Source: an uncultured Lachnospiraceae bacterium
Lineage (GTDB): Bacteria > Bacillota > Clostridia > Lachnospirales > Lachnospiraceae
NCBI GenBank assembly: GCA_910579325.1
Contig: CAJTTU010000120.1
Location: 1 to 9,667 of the forward strand
DNA length: 9,667 bases
Reading direction: 5' to 3'
The notes under the pieces are model-generated. The model was not told the DNA's origin. It saw nothing but the letters and a program-made list of their open reading frames with translations, and searched no databases. Below, piece after piece: positions 1 through 5,621 of this stretch. The position numbers were made by a program, and so were the translations under genes. Position 1 is the stretch's first letter, and each line of letters opens with the position of its first letter.

Positions 1-3
1 GGG

Positions 4-32
4 TTGTAATTTTTTTGCCTGTAAAATATAAT
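4..32 (+). promoter_or_regulatory. Putative sigma-A promoter of the ATPase pseudogene
   Basis: A -35-like TTGTAA (4-9) and a perfect -10 TATAAT (27-32) are separated by 17 bp, which would start transcription near 39. The surrounding sequence is AT-rich. An AAAGGA ribosome binding site at 75-80 lies 7 nt before the ATG at 88. The -35 box matches the consensus at only four of six positions. Confidence 0.55.
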
Positions 33-87
33 AAAAATGTGATAAAACAACACGAAAACTAATATAAAAGCGTGAAAGGACATGTGA

Positions 88-510
88 ATGGAACGTTTAA
101 TTTTAAATAAGCTGCTGGATTGGAAGACTTCCCCCTACCGCAAACCTCTGATCCTAAAGGGTGTGCGCCAGGTAGGGAAGACCTGGATACTTAAAGAATT
201 CGGCAGACGTTATTATGAAAATACGGCCTATTTTAATTTTGATGAGAACGAAGAATATAAGCAGTTTTTTGAGACCACCAAGGATGTGAATCGAATCCTG
301 CAAAATTTGATATTGGCCAGCGGTCAGAAAATCGTACCGGAAAAGACCCTTATCATTTTTGACGAGATACAGGACTGCCCTAAAGTGATCAACTCTATGA
401 AATATTTCTGTGAGAATGCCCCGCAATATCACATAGCCTGCGCCGGCTCCCTGCTGGGAATCGCGCTGGCAAAGCCCGATTCCCGACGCCTTTTTCAATC
501 CGCTCTGTGA
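88..510 (+). pseudogene. DUF4143-family AAA ATPase, N-terminal fragment (ATPase domain)
   Basis: This is the N-terminal AAA (AAA_14-type) half of an ATPase whose family pairs this domain with a C-terminal DUF4143 domain. Seen in the sequence: Walker A GVRQVGKT at residues 25-32, Walker B LIIFDEIQ at 88-95, and AGSLLG, typical of the sensor-1 strand, at 119-124. The ATG at 88 has an AAAGGA site 7 nt upstream, and the start MERLILNKLLDWK is typical of the family. After ALAKPDS (residues 126-132) the family normally continues with a segment like SFPVGKV...F.LYP; here that segment is missing, the frame shifts, and eight unrelated residues lead to a TGA at 508-510. The downstream half continues in another frame from about 482. 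The cellular role of these ATPases is poorly known; the fragment alone is unlikely to be functional. Confidence 0.85.
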
Positions 511-1327
511 GAAACTGAAAATGTACTATGTCACCGGCGGTATGCCGGAACCTGTTCTAATGTGGACAGAAGCACGGGATATCCCCGCCATGCAGGAGGC
601 TCTGTCCGGAATCATCGGCGCATACGAACGGGATTTTGCCAAGCACCCCAACATCAGCGAGTTTCCGAAGATTTCAATGATCTGGAAGTCCGTTCCGTCT
701 CAGCTGGCAAGGGAAAACAAAAAATTTATTTTTAAGGTTGTCAAAGAGGGCGCAAGAGCCCGTGAGTACGAAGATGCGCTTCAATGGTTGACGGATGCCA
801 GACTGGTGCATAAAATTTACCGCAGTACTGCTCCCGGCCTGCCGGTGGCTGCTTATGATAACCTGTCCGCGTTTAAGATTTACCTGGTGGATATGGGTCT
901 GCTCCGCCGTATGGCTTTGCTGGCTCCTACGGCATTTGGAGAAGAAAACCGTCTGTTTACCGAATTCAAAGGGGCATTAACCGAAAATTATGTGCTGCAG
1001 ACACTGATTACCCAGTTTGAAGCTGTTCCCCGCTATTGGAGTCAGAATAATCCTCCCTATGAGGTAGATTTCCTGATTCAGCGCGAAAATGATATTTTCC
1101 CTGTTGAAGTCAAATCGGAAGCCAACCTGACCGGCAAAAGCCTCCGAAAATTTAAGGAGCTGTTTCCGGAACAGATCAAGCTTCGTGTGCGCTTCTCTCT
1201 GAACAATCTGAAACTGGACGGCGACGTTTTGAATATCCCTCTGTTTATGGCAGATCATACAGACCGGCTGATTGGACTGGCTCTCGATCAAAGAAACGCG
1301 GCGCCTTTAAATAATCATCCTGCCTAA
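482..1327 (+). pseudogene. DUF4143-family ATPase, C-terminal fragment (nuclease-like DUF4143 domain)
   Basis: This is the second half of the same broken ATPase. The coding frame is readable from about 482 (PDAFFNPLCEKLKMYYVTGG), which shows that the homologous protein starts before the first ATG at 521; that ATG has no good ribosome binding site. Numbering from 521, the VTGGMPEP motif lies at residues 4-11, a winged-helix-like middle part at about 45-130, and a PD-(D/E)xK-like core follows: E155, D183 in EVDFLI, and E196-V-K198 in PVEVKSE. Family proteins usually end near HTDRLIGLAL; the 13 residues after that are probably non-homologous read-on. The last 21 bases overlap the 3' end of the convergent gene at 1307-1759. 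It could be translated separately from 521, but without the Walker motifs it would lack ATPase activity. Confidence 0.8.
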
Positions 1328-1759
1328 AAACTCCGCAACCCTGCATCTGAGTTTTTCCACATCCACGTTCAGAATCACCGCGGACAAAATCACATTTGTC
1401 CTGCTCTCTTTTGTCCTTTCTACCTGGACCTGACCGCCCGCCAAGGTCAGGGAGGAGGCCGAGCCTCTCTCCTCCAGATAGGTTTTCACATGTCCCACGA
1501 TGCCGCCCTGCCGTTCCACCCACTGGGTCAGCATCTCCATCTCCGTGATCGCCTGCTCCTCCAGCGCGTCGTAATCCCCTTCAACGATCCGCACCCCGGC
1601 CACATCGATCAACCCGTCCTTTTCCTCAATTTTCATGCCGTCATGACTGTAGCCGCACAGCTCACAGATGACTTCCCCTTCCCTCCGATGCAACTGGGAA
1701 TGCTTGTAAAGATGGACATGGGGATGACTGTGGACAGATTGTTTCTTATTTTCACTCAT
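1307..1759 (-). CDS. Hypothetical protein with His-rich N-terminus and CxxC pair
   Basis: I do not recognise this 150-residue family. The N-terminus is strikingly His-rich, with H10, H12, H14, H16, H20 and H24, followed by a CELC pair (C32, C35) and H39, which looks like a metal-binding tail. The rest is soluble and acidic: a helix-prone stretch at about 65-100 (DYDALEEQAITEMEMLTQWVE), then a probable strand (GGQVQVERT) and a C-terminal helix (VEKLRCRVAEFL). There is no signal peptide or membrane segment. I chose the ATG at 1759 because a GGGAG site lies about 6 nt upstream; an in-frame TTG at 1792 would add 11 residues but lacks a comparable site. The His-rich start recalls the leaders of CsoR-type metal sensors, but the CsoR core is not seen. 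Metal binding is an inference. Confidence 0.72.
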   Translation of the reverse strand: MSENKKQSVHSHPHVHLYKHSQLHRREGEVICELCGYSHDGMKIEEKDGLIDVAGVRIVEGDYDALEEQAITEMEMLTQWVERQGGIVGHVKTYLEERGSASSLTLAGGQVQVERTKESRTNVILSAVILNVDVEKLRCRVAEFLGRMII

Positions 1760-1800
1760 TGTTATCTCCCGGAATTCACAAAGATGTTTCAATCATAAGC

Positions 1801-1841
1801 TGTTAAAATAATCAAACCAGGCCGTCAAAACACAGGCCCTG
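1801..1841 (-). terminator. Weak candidate terminator after the DUF975 gene
   Basis: On the - strand a short GC stem (1835-1841 pairing with 1818-1823, six pairs with one bulged base) is followed by a T-rich tract GTTTGATTATTTT. It lies 29 nt past the DUF975 stop codon. The stem is short and the T-run is interrupted, so this is tentative. The same gap (1760-1869) holds a TTGACG hexamer but no convincing -10 for the gene at 1307-1759, which may depend on read-through. Confidence 0.3.
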
Positions 1842-1869
1842 TTATCAAAAATACACCTGGCAAATATTC

Positions 1870-2580
1870 CTACATATATACCGTTCCCCGCCCCGCGCTC
1901 GAAATATCCAGATAAAAAGCCGCGTAAGCCGCTTCTATATAAGGCGACACCCACAAAAGAGCGATCCCGCCGGTAATGACGCCTAACATCATCCATCCGA
2001 AAAAGCTCAGGCCCAGAAACAAAAGCCGAAGCTTATTTCCCATCATCATCTGTTTGGATAAATCCAGCGCTTCCATAATACCGATATCCGGATTTTCTGC
2101 CAGTATATATGGGGCCATAGAATAGCGAAAGACGGCGATCAGACCCGGAATCACCAGAAGCAGCGACCAGAGCCACACGAAAAAAACAGTCACAATCCGC
2201 AGCCCTAACGCTTTCCCAAAGGATTGGAACTGGCTGAACAGATCAGACACTCTCACCTGCTCACCCTGATGCAAACCGATAAAAAATGTAATCATCCCCA
2301 GCTGAATAGCTCCGCCGATGATAAAAGCGATAATGGAGTAAACCAGTATAATAGAAACTACCCCAAGAAAAATCAACAAAAACATCCGGAATACCGAGGA
2401 GTCTACCGTGTGACGGAAATATTCGATATTATCCCGTATGCTGTCTCTCCGGTTTTCCACTGTCCCGAGCGTAACGACATCGGCGCCCAAAAGGGTCCCC
2501 AGCAGACAGACGATTATGGCTTTGCCCCAATTTCCTCTCAGCGACTCCCTGGCCTGTTCCCGATAAAAAGCACTCGTCAT
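1870..2580 (-). CDS. DUF975 family integral membrane protein
   Basis: A polytopic membrane protein of 236 residues, within the usual size of DUF975. Hydrophobic segments lie at about 20-40, 64-83, 84-104, 125-152 and 185-212. The most diagnostic part is the family-like block IPGLIAVFRYSMAPYILAENPD (about 144-165), followed by MEALDLSKQMM and GNKLRLLFL, then LSFFGWMMLG and WVSPYIEAAYAAFY at the C-terminus. The N-terminus (MTSAFYREQARESLRGNWGKA) also fits the family. The ATG at 2580 is preferred because AGGAGG at 2588-2593 lies 7 nt upstream; the ATG at 2586 would be only 1 nt from that site, and the open frame back to 2625 contains the site itself. The gene appears to be its own transcription unit. 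The function of DUF975 proteins is not established. Confidence 0.88.
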   Translation of the reverse strand: MTSAFYREQARESLRGNWGKAIIVCLLGTLLGADVVTLGTVENRRDSIRDNIEYFRHTVDSSVFRMFLLIFLGVVSIILVYSIIAFIIGGAIQLGMITFFIGLHQGEQVRVSDLFSQFQSFGKALGLRIVTVFFVWLWSLLLVIPGLIAVFRYSMAPYILAENPDIGIMEALDLSKQMMMGNKLRLLFLGLSFFGWMMLGVITGGIALLWVSPYIEAAYAAFYLDISSAGRGTVYM

Positions 2581-2648
2581 ACCCATACCTCCTAAATATA
2601 GTTCCGCAATTCCCTTATCATGCAATGTCCGGTTCGTTTCTGTTATCT

Positions 2649-2677
2649 ATCATACTTGAAAACCGTCCATATTGCAA
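2649..2677 (-). promoter_or_regulatory. Putative sigma-A promoter of the DUF975 gene
   Basis: On the - strand TTGCAA (2672-2677) is followed after exactly 17 bp by TATGAT (2649-2654), giving a start near 2642 and a leader of about 60 nt. The -10 box matches at five of six positions and the -35 at four. Confidence 0.5.
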
Positions 2678-2712
2678 TCCGGAAAATGGACCGCCAGCTC
2701 ATTTGGTCGAAT

Positions 2713-2738
2713 GTTTGATAAAGAAGTTTGATAAAGAA
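2713..2738. repeat. Perfect 13-bp tandem repeat
   Basis: GTTTGATAAAGAA occurs twice head to tail (2713-2725 and 2726-2738). It lies immediately beyond the ferredoxin terminator stem; on the - strand its rc supplies the T-rich tail (TTCTTTATC). Confidence 0.85.
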
Positions 2739-2772
2739 AAAAGAAGCTGTATCCGAAACACAGCTTCTTTTT
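2725..2772 (-). terminator. Rho-independent terminator of the ferredoxin gene
   Basis: A perfect 13-bp inverted repeat (2760-2772 pairing with 2738-2750, core AGAAGCTGT/ACAGCTTCT) with a 9-nt loop stands 19 nt past the ferredoxin stop codon. On the - strand the stem is followed by a T-rich run ending in TTCTTTATC. Because the stem is A/T-rich at its base, it may also act on + strand transcripts. Confidence 0.85.
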
Positions 2773-2791
2773 CCAAATCACATCACATTCA

Positions 2792-3178
2792 TCAATCTTC
2801 TTTGATCACCAGTACGTCTGCCGGACATGCCTTTACGCAGATACCGCAGGCGATACACTTGGAAGGATTGTCCTTGTTCTCATCCTTCACCATCAGGCCG
2901 AACGGACATGCATCCACGCACTTGCCGCAGTTCTGACATTTCTTCTTGTCGATCACATAAACGCCCTTTGCATTCTTGCTGATCGCATCATGCTCACAGG
3001 CCTCTGCACACTTGCCGCACTGTACGCAAACCTGCGTCTTCACCGCGCCTTTTTTCTCAATAATGTGAAGACATGCTTTGGTTACGTTCGTCTCTTTGTA
3101 AAAAGCCTCTGAACAGGCATTCTCACATGCCAGACAAGCCATACATGCAGACTGATCTTTTACATATAATTTCTTCAT
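2792..3178 (-). CDS. 4Fe-4S ferredoxin-type protein with four cluster motifs
   Basis: A 128-residue cytoplasmic electron-transfer protein. It has four CxxCxxCxxxC motifs: C12/C15/C18/C22, C51/C54/C57/C61, C81/C84/C87/C91 and C108/C111/C114/C118, plus an extra Cys at 36. The last two are followed by Pro, as in classical bacterial ferredoxins (ACPFG, ACPAD), while the first two lack it (ACSEA, ACEHD). This resembles the iron-sulfur subunits that wire oxidoreductases (CooF/HycB-like) more than a small two-cluster ferredoxin. No signal peptide is seen. The ATG at 3178 is chosen because GGAGGAA at 3182-3188 precedes it and the promoter lies directly upstream; the longer open frame to 3256 would start inside the promoter. 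The gene stands alone between its own promoter and terminator, so its redox partner cannot be read from the context. Confidence 0.9.
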   Translation of the reverse strand: MKKLYVKDQSACMACLACENACSEAFYKETNVTKACLHIIEKKGAVKTQVCVQCGKCAEACEHDAISKNAKGVYVIDKKKCQNCGKCVDACPFGLMVKDENKDNPSKCIACGICVKACPADVLVIKED

Positions 3179-3227
3179 ACCTTCCTCCAACTCCTTGCTA
3201 TTGCCATAGCGTATTGATATTTTTTTA

Positions 3228-3256
3228 ATTATATCATTTCTCACAAAGATTGGCAA
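3228..3256 (-). promoter_or_regulatory. Strong extended -10 promoter of the ferredoxin gene
   Basis: On the - strand TTGCCA (3251-3256), a 17-bp spacer and a perfect TATAAT (3228-3233) preceded by TGA (extended -10) form a near-consensus promoter. Transcription would start near 3221, about 43 nt before the ATG. Confidence 0.8.
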
Positions 3257-3354
3257 GAGATGAGTCGGAAAAAATAAAATTATACATAAATTTGCACAAA
3301 TTGCACGAATATCATAAAAAATATCTATTACATATTATGGGCATCCACAAGGGG

Positions 3355-3380
3355 AAATTCCTTTTATCAGGAATTTTTTT
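3355..3380 (+). terminator. Terminator-like hairpin, T-tract on the + strand
   Basis: A perfect 7-bp stem (AAATTCC 3355-3361 with GGAATTT 3370-3376) has an 8-nt loop; on the + strand it runs into seven T (3374-3380). On the - strand only three T follow before CCCC, so it is a poorer terminator for uraA, whose stop codon is 81 nt away. It may work in both directions. The rest of 3257-3460 is AT-rich sequence in which I see no gene. Confidence 0.45.
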
Positions 3381-3460
3381 CCGATTTATAGGTCACCTTT
3401 ACTTTTGCTTCCGTGAAGAACACTTTCCAGCTTTCCCTCCCGGAACAGTACATCGACCCG

Positions 3461-4771
3461 TTACTCTGCTTCCGGAGAGAACACATAATCATTCCCCGGA
3501 AGAACCGCGTTAAGCAAAATTCCCAGAATGGCCGCGATGGCCAGACCGGACAGGGTGATGCCATAACCTGCCACATAAAACGTAATACCGCCGATCCCGT
3601 TAAAGCCCAGGGCGCTGACCAGAATCACCGCCGCAATGATCAGGTTCCGGCTCTGCGTCAGATCCACCCTGCTTTCTACCATGTTCCGAACGCCGATGGC
3701 GGAAATCATTCCGTAAAGCATCAGAGAGACGCCGCCGATGATTCCTGCCGGAATCGAGCGGATAATCTCCGCGAAACAGGGGAAAAAGGAAAGAAGGATG
3801 GCAAAGCAGGCCGCGATCCGTACCACCAGCGGATCATATACCCTGCTCAGCACCAGAACGCCTGTGTTCTCTCCGTAAGTCGTATTGGCCGGACCTCCGA
3901 ACATGGCTGCCAGCGCAGTGGCCAGACCGTCGCCCAGCATCGTCCGGTGCAGTCCCGGATTCGCGATATAGTTATGGCCCGTGGTAGCGCCGATAGCGGA
4001 AATATCTCCGATATGTTCCATCATCGTAGCCAGGGCAATGGGCATAATCGTAAGGACGGCGCTCAAATCAAACTTCGCAAAACTGGCACTGTGAAGGGGC
4101 AGGGCAAAAATTCCTCCGTACACGCCCTGCGCGGCGGTTTCCCGCACACCCGAAAAATCTACGGCTCCAATGACCAGGGCAACCGCATAGGAAACCAGGA
4201 TTCCCATCATAATCGGAATGATTTTAATCATTCCCTTCCCCCAGATATTGCAGACAATAATCACTGCCAGAGCAACCAGCGCCAGCAGCCAGTTGGTCGT
4301 ACAGTTGTTGATTGCGGAGGGGGCCAGAATCAGTCCGATGGAAATAATCATGGGGCCTACCACCACCGGCGGGAAGAACCGCATGACCCGGTTAATGCCG
4401 AAGGCTTTGATCAGCCCGCTCATCACCAGATACAACAGGCCGGCCGCTACCACGCCTCCGCAGGCATAGGGCAGCATCTCCGTATTCGGCGTGCCGTCGA
4501 TCATCGGAGCCACCGCCGCATAACCGCCCAGAAAGGCAAAAGATGACCCTAAAAAAGCAGGTACCTTACCCTTCGTCACAAAGTGAAACAGAAGAGTTCC
4601 CAGCCCTGCCATTAATAAAGTCGTCGATACGTCCAAGCCTGTCAGAAGCGGCACCAGTACGGTAGCGCCAAACATGGCAAATGTGTGTTGAAGCCCCAGA
4701 AGAAGAACCTTTGGCAATCCCAGGGTCTTCGCGTTATCAATTGCGGCTTCATTTCCAGATGTTCCTTGCAT
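3461..4771 (-). CDS. uraA: Uracil permease (NCS2 family)
   Basis: A membrane symporter of 436 residues that imports uracil for pyrimidine salvage. It is hydrophobic nearly throughout, consistent with the 14-helix NCS2 fold. Diagnostic blocks: LQHTFAMFGATVLVP near residues 27-41, KGKVPAFLGSSFAF near 67-80, MEHIGD with E252, and NTTYGENTGV with E301. The two glutamates are 49 residues apart, as are the substrate-binding E241 and E290 of E. coli UraA. The NTTYGEN block favours uracil over xanthine or urate transporters. The start is not certain: the ATG at 4771 lies 12 nt from an AAAGGA site (4784-4789), while an in-frame GTG at 4780 would be only 3 nt away, so I chose the ATG. The gene has its own promoter and a structured leader, with no pyrimidine biosynthesis gene nearby in the window. 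Confidence 0.9.
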   Translation of the reverse strand: MQGTSGNEAAIDNAKTLGLPKVLLLGLQHTFAMFGATVLVPLLTGLDVSTTLLMAGLGTLLFHFVTKGKVPAFLGSSFAFLGGYAAVAPMIDGTPNTEMLPYACGGVVAAGLLYLVMSGLIKAFGINRVMRFFPPVVVGPMIISIGLILAPSAINNCTTNWLLALVALAVIIVCNIWGKGMIKIIPIMMGILVSYAVALVIGAVDFSGVRETAAQGVYGGIFALPLHSASFAKFDLSAVLTIMPIALATMMEHIGDISAIGATTGHNYIANPGLHRTMLGDGLATALAAMFGGPANTTYGENTGVLVLSRVYDPLVVRIAACFAILLSFFPCFAEIIRSIPAGIIGGVSLMLYGMISAIGVRNMVESRVDLTQSRNLIIAAVILVSALGFNGIGGITFYVAGYGITLSGLAIAAILGILLNAVLPGNDYVFSPEAE

Positions 4772-4797
4772 GATACGCACTCATCCTTTCGTTGTGT

Positions 4798-4869
4798 CCG
4801 TAGGCCGGGAAAGCCTGAAGATATCCCGCCATACGGATGAGGCTCCGCGGCGGACGCCTCATCTTCCGT
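4798..4869 (-). promoter_or_regulatory. uraA leader with two overlapping hairpins
   Basis: The transcribed leader of uraA (about 4878-4772) holds two strong stem-loops. The first (4869-4833) pairs ACGGA and TGAGGC, with AGA bulged, to GCCTCATCCGT and has an inner TCCG/CGGA stem. The second (4836-4798) pairs CCGTA, GGC and GGGA with TCCC, GCC and TACGG around a 13-nt loop, with two single bulged bases. They share 4833-4836, so the fully extended forms exclude each other. No T-run follows the second, so it is not a classic attenuator. I do not recognise a PyrR site or a known riboswitch. Confidence 0.55.
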
Positions 4870-4884
4870 TTTGTTATCCTTCCA

Positions 4885-4913
4885 ATTTTATAATGCTATT
4901 GTCTTTCTGTCAA
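4885..4913 (-). promoter_or_regulatory. Sigma-A promoter of uraA
   Basis: On the - strand a perfect -35 TTGACA (4908-4913), a 17-bp spacer and TAAAAT (4885-4890) form a near-consensus promoter. The predicted start is near 4878, leaving a leader of about 107 nt before the ATG at 4771. Confidence 0.8.
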
Positions 4914-4926
4914 GGAATTTTCAAGA

Positions 4927-4944
4927 ACTTATCAAACTTATCAA
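4927..4944. repeat. 9-bp tandem repeat upstream of the uraA promoter
   Basis: ACTTATCAA occurs twice in tandem (4927-4935, 4936-4944). On the - strand it reads TTGATAAGT twice and shares AAGTTTGATAA with the tandem repeat at 2713-2738. It ends 14 bp from the -35 box of uraA. Confidence 0.6.
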
Positions 4945-4947
4945 AAC

Positions 4948-4975
4948 TAAAAATTACAAAACTTTTACCAGTTTG
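4948..4975 (-). terminator. Weak candidate terminator of the parE-parC-glycosylase operon
   Basis: On the - strand CAAACT (4970-4975) can pair with AGTTTTG (4957-4963) with one bulged base around a GGTAAA loop, followed by TAATTTTTA. It lies 17 nt past the glycosylase stop codon and before the uraA promoter, where a terminator would be expected, but the stem is short and AT-rich. Confidence 0.35.
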
Positions 4976-4978
4976 AAC

Positions 4979-5005
4979 TTTTACCGGAACTTTCATCCGG
5001 TAAAA
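4979..5005. repeat. 10-bp inverted repeat spanning the glycosylase stop codon
   Basis: TTTTACCGGA (4979-4988) and TCCGGTAAAA (4996-5005) form a perfect inverted repeat with a 7-nt loop that contains the TGA stop codon at 4993-4995. Neither side is followed by a T-run, so it is not a standard terminator. A further TTTTACC lies at 4963-4969. Confidence 0.65.
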
Positions 5006-5592
5006 TATTCATCTGGTCCTTCAACATGGAAAACTTGCAGCACTGGCTTCCACCGCTCTATTAACTGTTCCAGCGAGCATGCTGCATTGGCCGGGCTGGT
5101 GGAAGGAAGGGCGGTAATCTCCCGCCCTGTGTCTTTCTGGCAATATTTCCGGTACAACGCGCAGGCTTTCTGCCCGTTTCCAAAAATCTCCCTGATATCG
5201 GTCCGGGACAGTACCCGGTTCAGATCCGCAGGCGTTACGTTTTTGATACTGCTGTCGCTGGATCCGATAATATCGCAGCTTGCGATCACATCCCATATGG
5301 CGATCCGGTTGCGCAGAAGCATCTGCTTTTTCTCATCGATGGTCCGGGGCGTCTCCTCCCCGCATAACCCGGCCACCACCTTCCAGAACCGATTCTGAGG
5401 ATGATGGTAGTAAAACATCCCTTCTCTGGACTTTACGGAAGGGAAGGTGCCGAGAATCAGCACCCGGGATTCCTCGTTAAATACCGGCTGGAAGGTGTGG
5501 CTTACATGGGTGTAGCGAGACTGATTGTCCGCTTTTTGTTTCTCATCTTCCTGGCTGTTCGTTTTTTGTGATTCTTTCTTCTCTGCTTTCAT
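4993..5592 (-). CDS. DNA-deoxyinosine glycosylase (hypoxanthine-DNA glycosylase, UDG superfamily)
   Basis: A base-excision repair enzyme of 199 residues, predicted to cut deaminated bases, chiefly hypoxanthine, from DNA. The UDG-superfamily motif 1 region is VLILGTFPSVKSREGMFYYHHPQNRFW (split here: LGTFPS at 47-52, then YYHHPQNRFW at 61-70); IWDVI is at 99-103, and the family's LPSTSPANA motif 2 at 162-170. This set matches the HDG (family 6) branch rather than Ung or Mug. The ATG at 5592 is the only start upstream of the conserved core (H32 onward); its ribosome site (GGGA) is weak. Residues 1-30 are a Lys/Glu/Gln-rich hydrophilic extension that I do not recall in the family. The gene starts 29 bp after the parC stop codon with no visible promoter, so it is probably cotranscribed with parE-parC. 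Confidence 0.88.
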   Translation of the reverse strand: MKAEKKESQKTNSQEDEKQKADNQSRYTHVSHTFQPVFNEESRVLILGTFPSVKSREGMFYYHHPQNRFWKVVAGLCGEETPRTIDEKKQMLLRNRIAIWDVIASCDIIGSSDSSIKNVTPADLNRVLSRTDIREIFGNGQKACALYRKYCQKDTGREITALPSTSPANAACSLEQLIERWKPVLQVFHVEGPDEYFTG

Positions 5593-5621
5593 TATTTTTT
5601 TCCCGCATGTCTTTTATACGT

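Noticed and set aside
88..1327. Programmed frameshift joining the two ATPase halves
   Set aside because: A frameshift alone would keep the central family segment; that segment is absent, so a deletion explains the data better, and no slippery sequence is evident.
3279..3284. Second TATAAT on the - strand upstream of the ferredoxin
   Set aside because: No acceptable -35 hexamer lies 16-18 bp away, and a near-consensus promoter stands closer to the gene.
3413..4546. 377-codon open frame on the + strand opposite uraA
   Set aside because: The composition is unusual (rich in His, Gln, Arg, Asn), it has no recognisable motif, and it lies fully antisense to a clear uracil permease; it is an antisense shadow.
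4772..4878. PyrR attenuator or purine riboswitch in the uraA leader
   Set aside because: The PyrR loop consensus, a terminator U-run and the conserved junction bases of purine riboswitches were looked for and not found.
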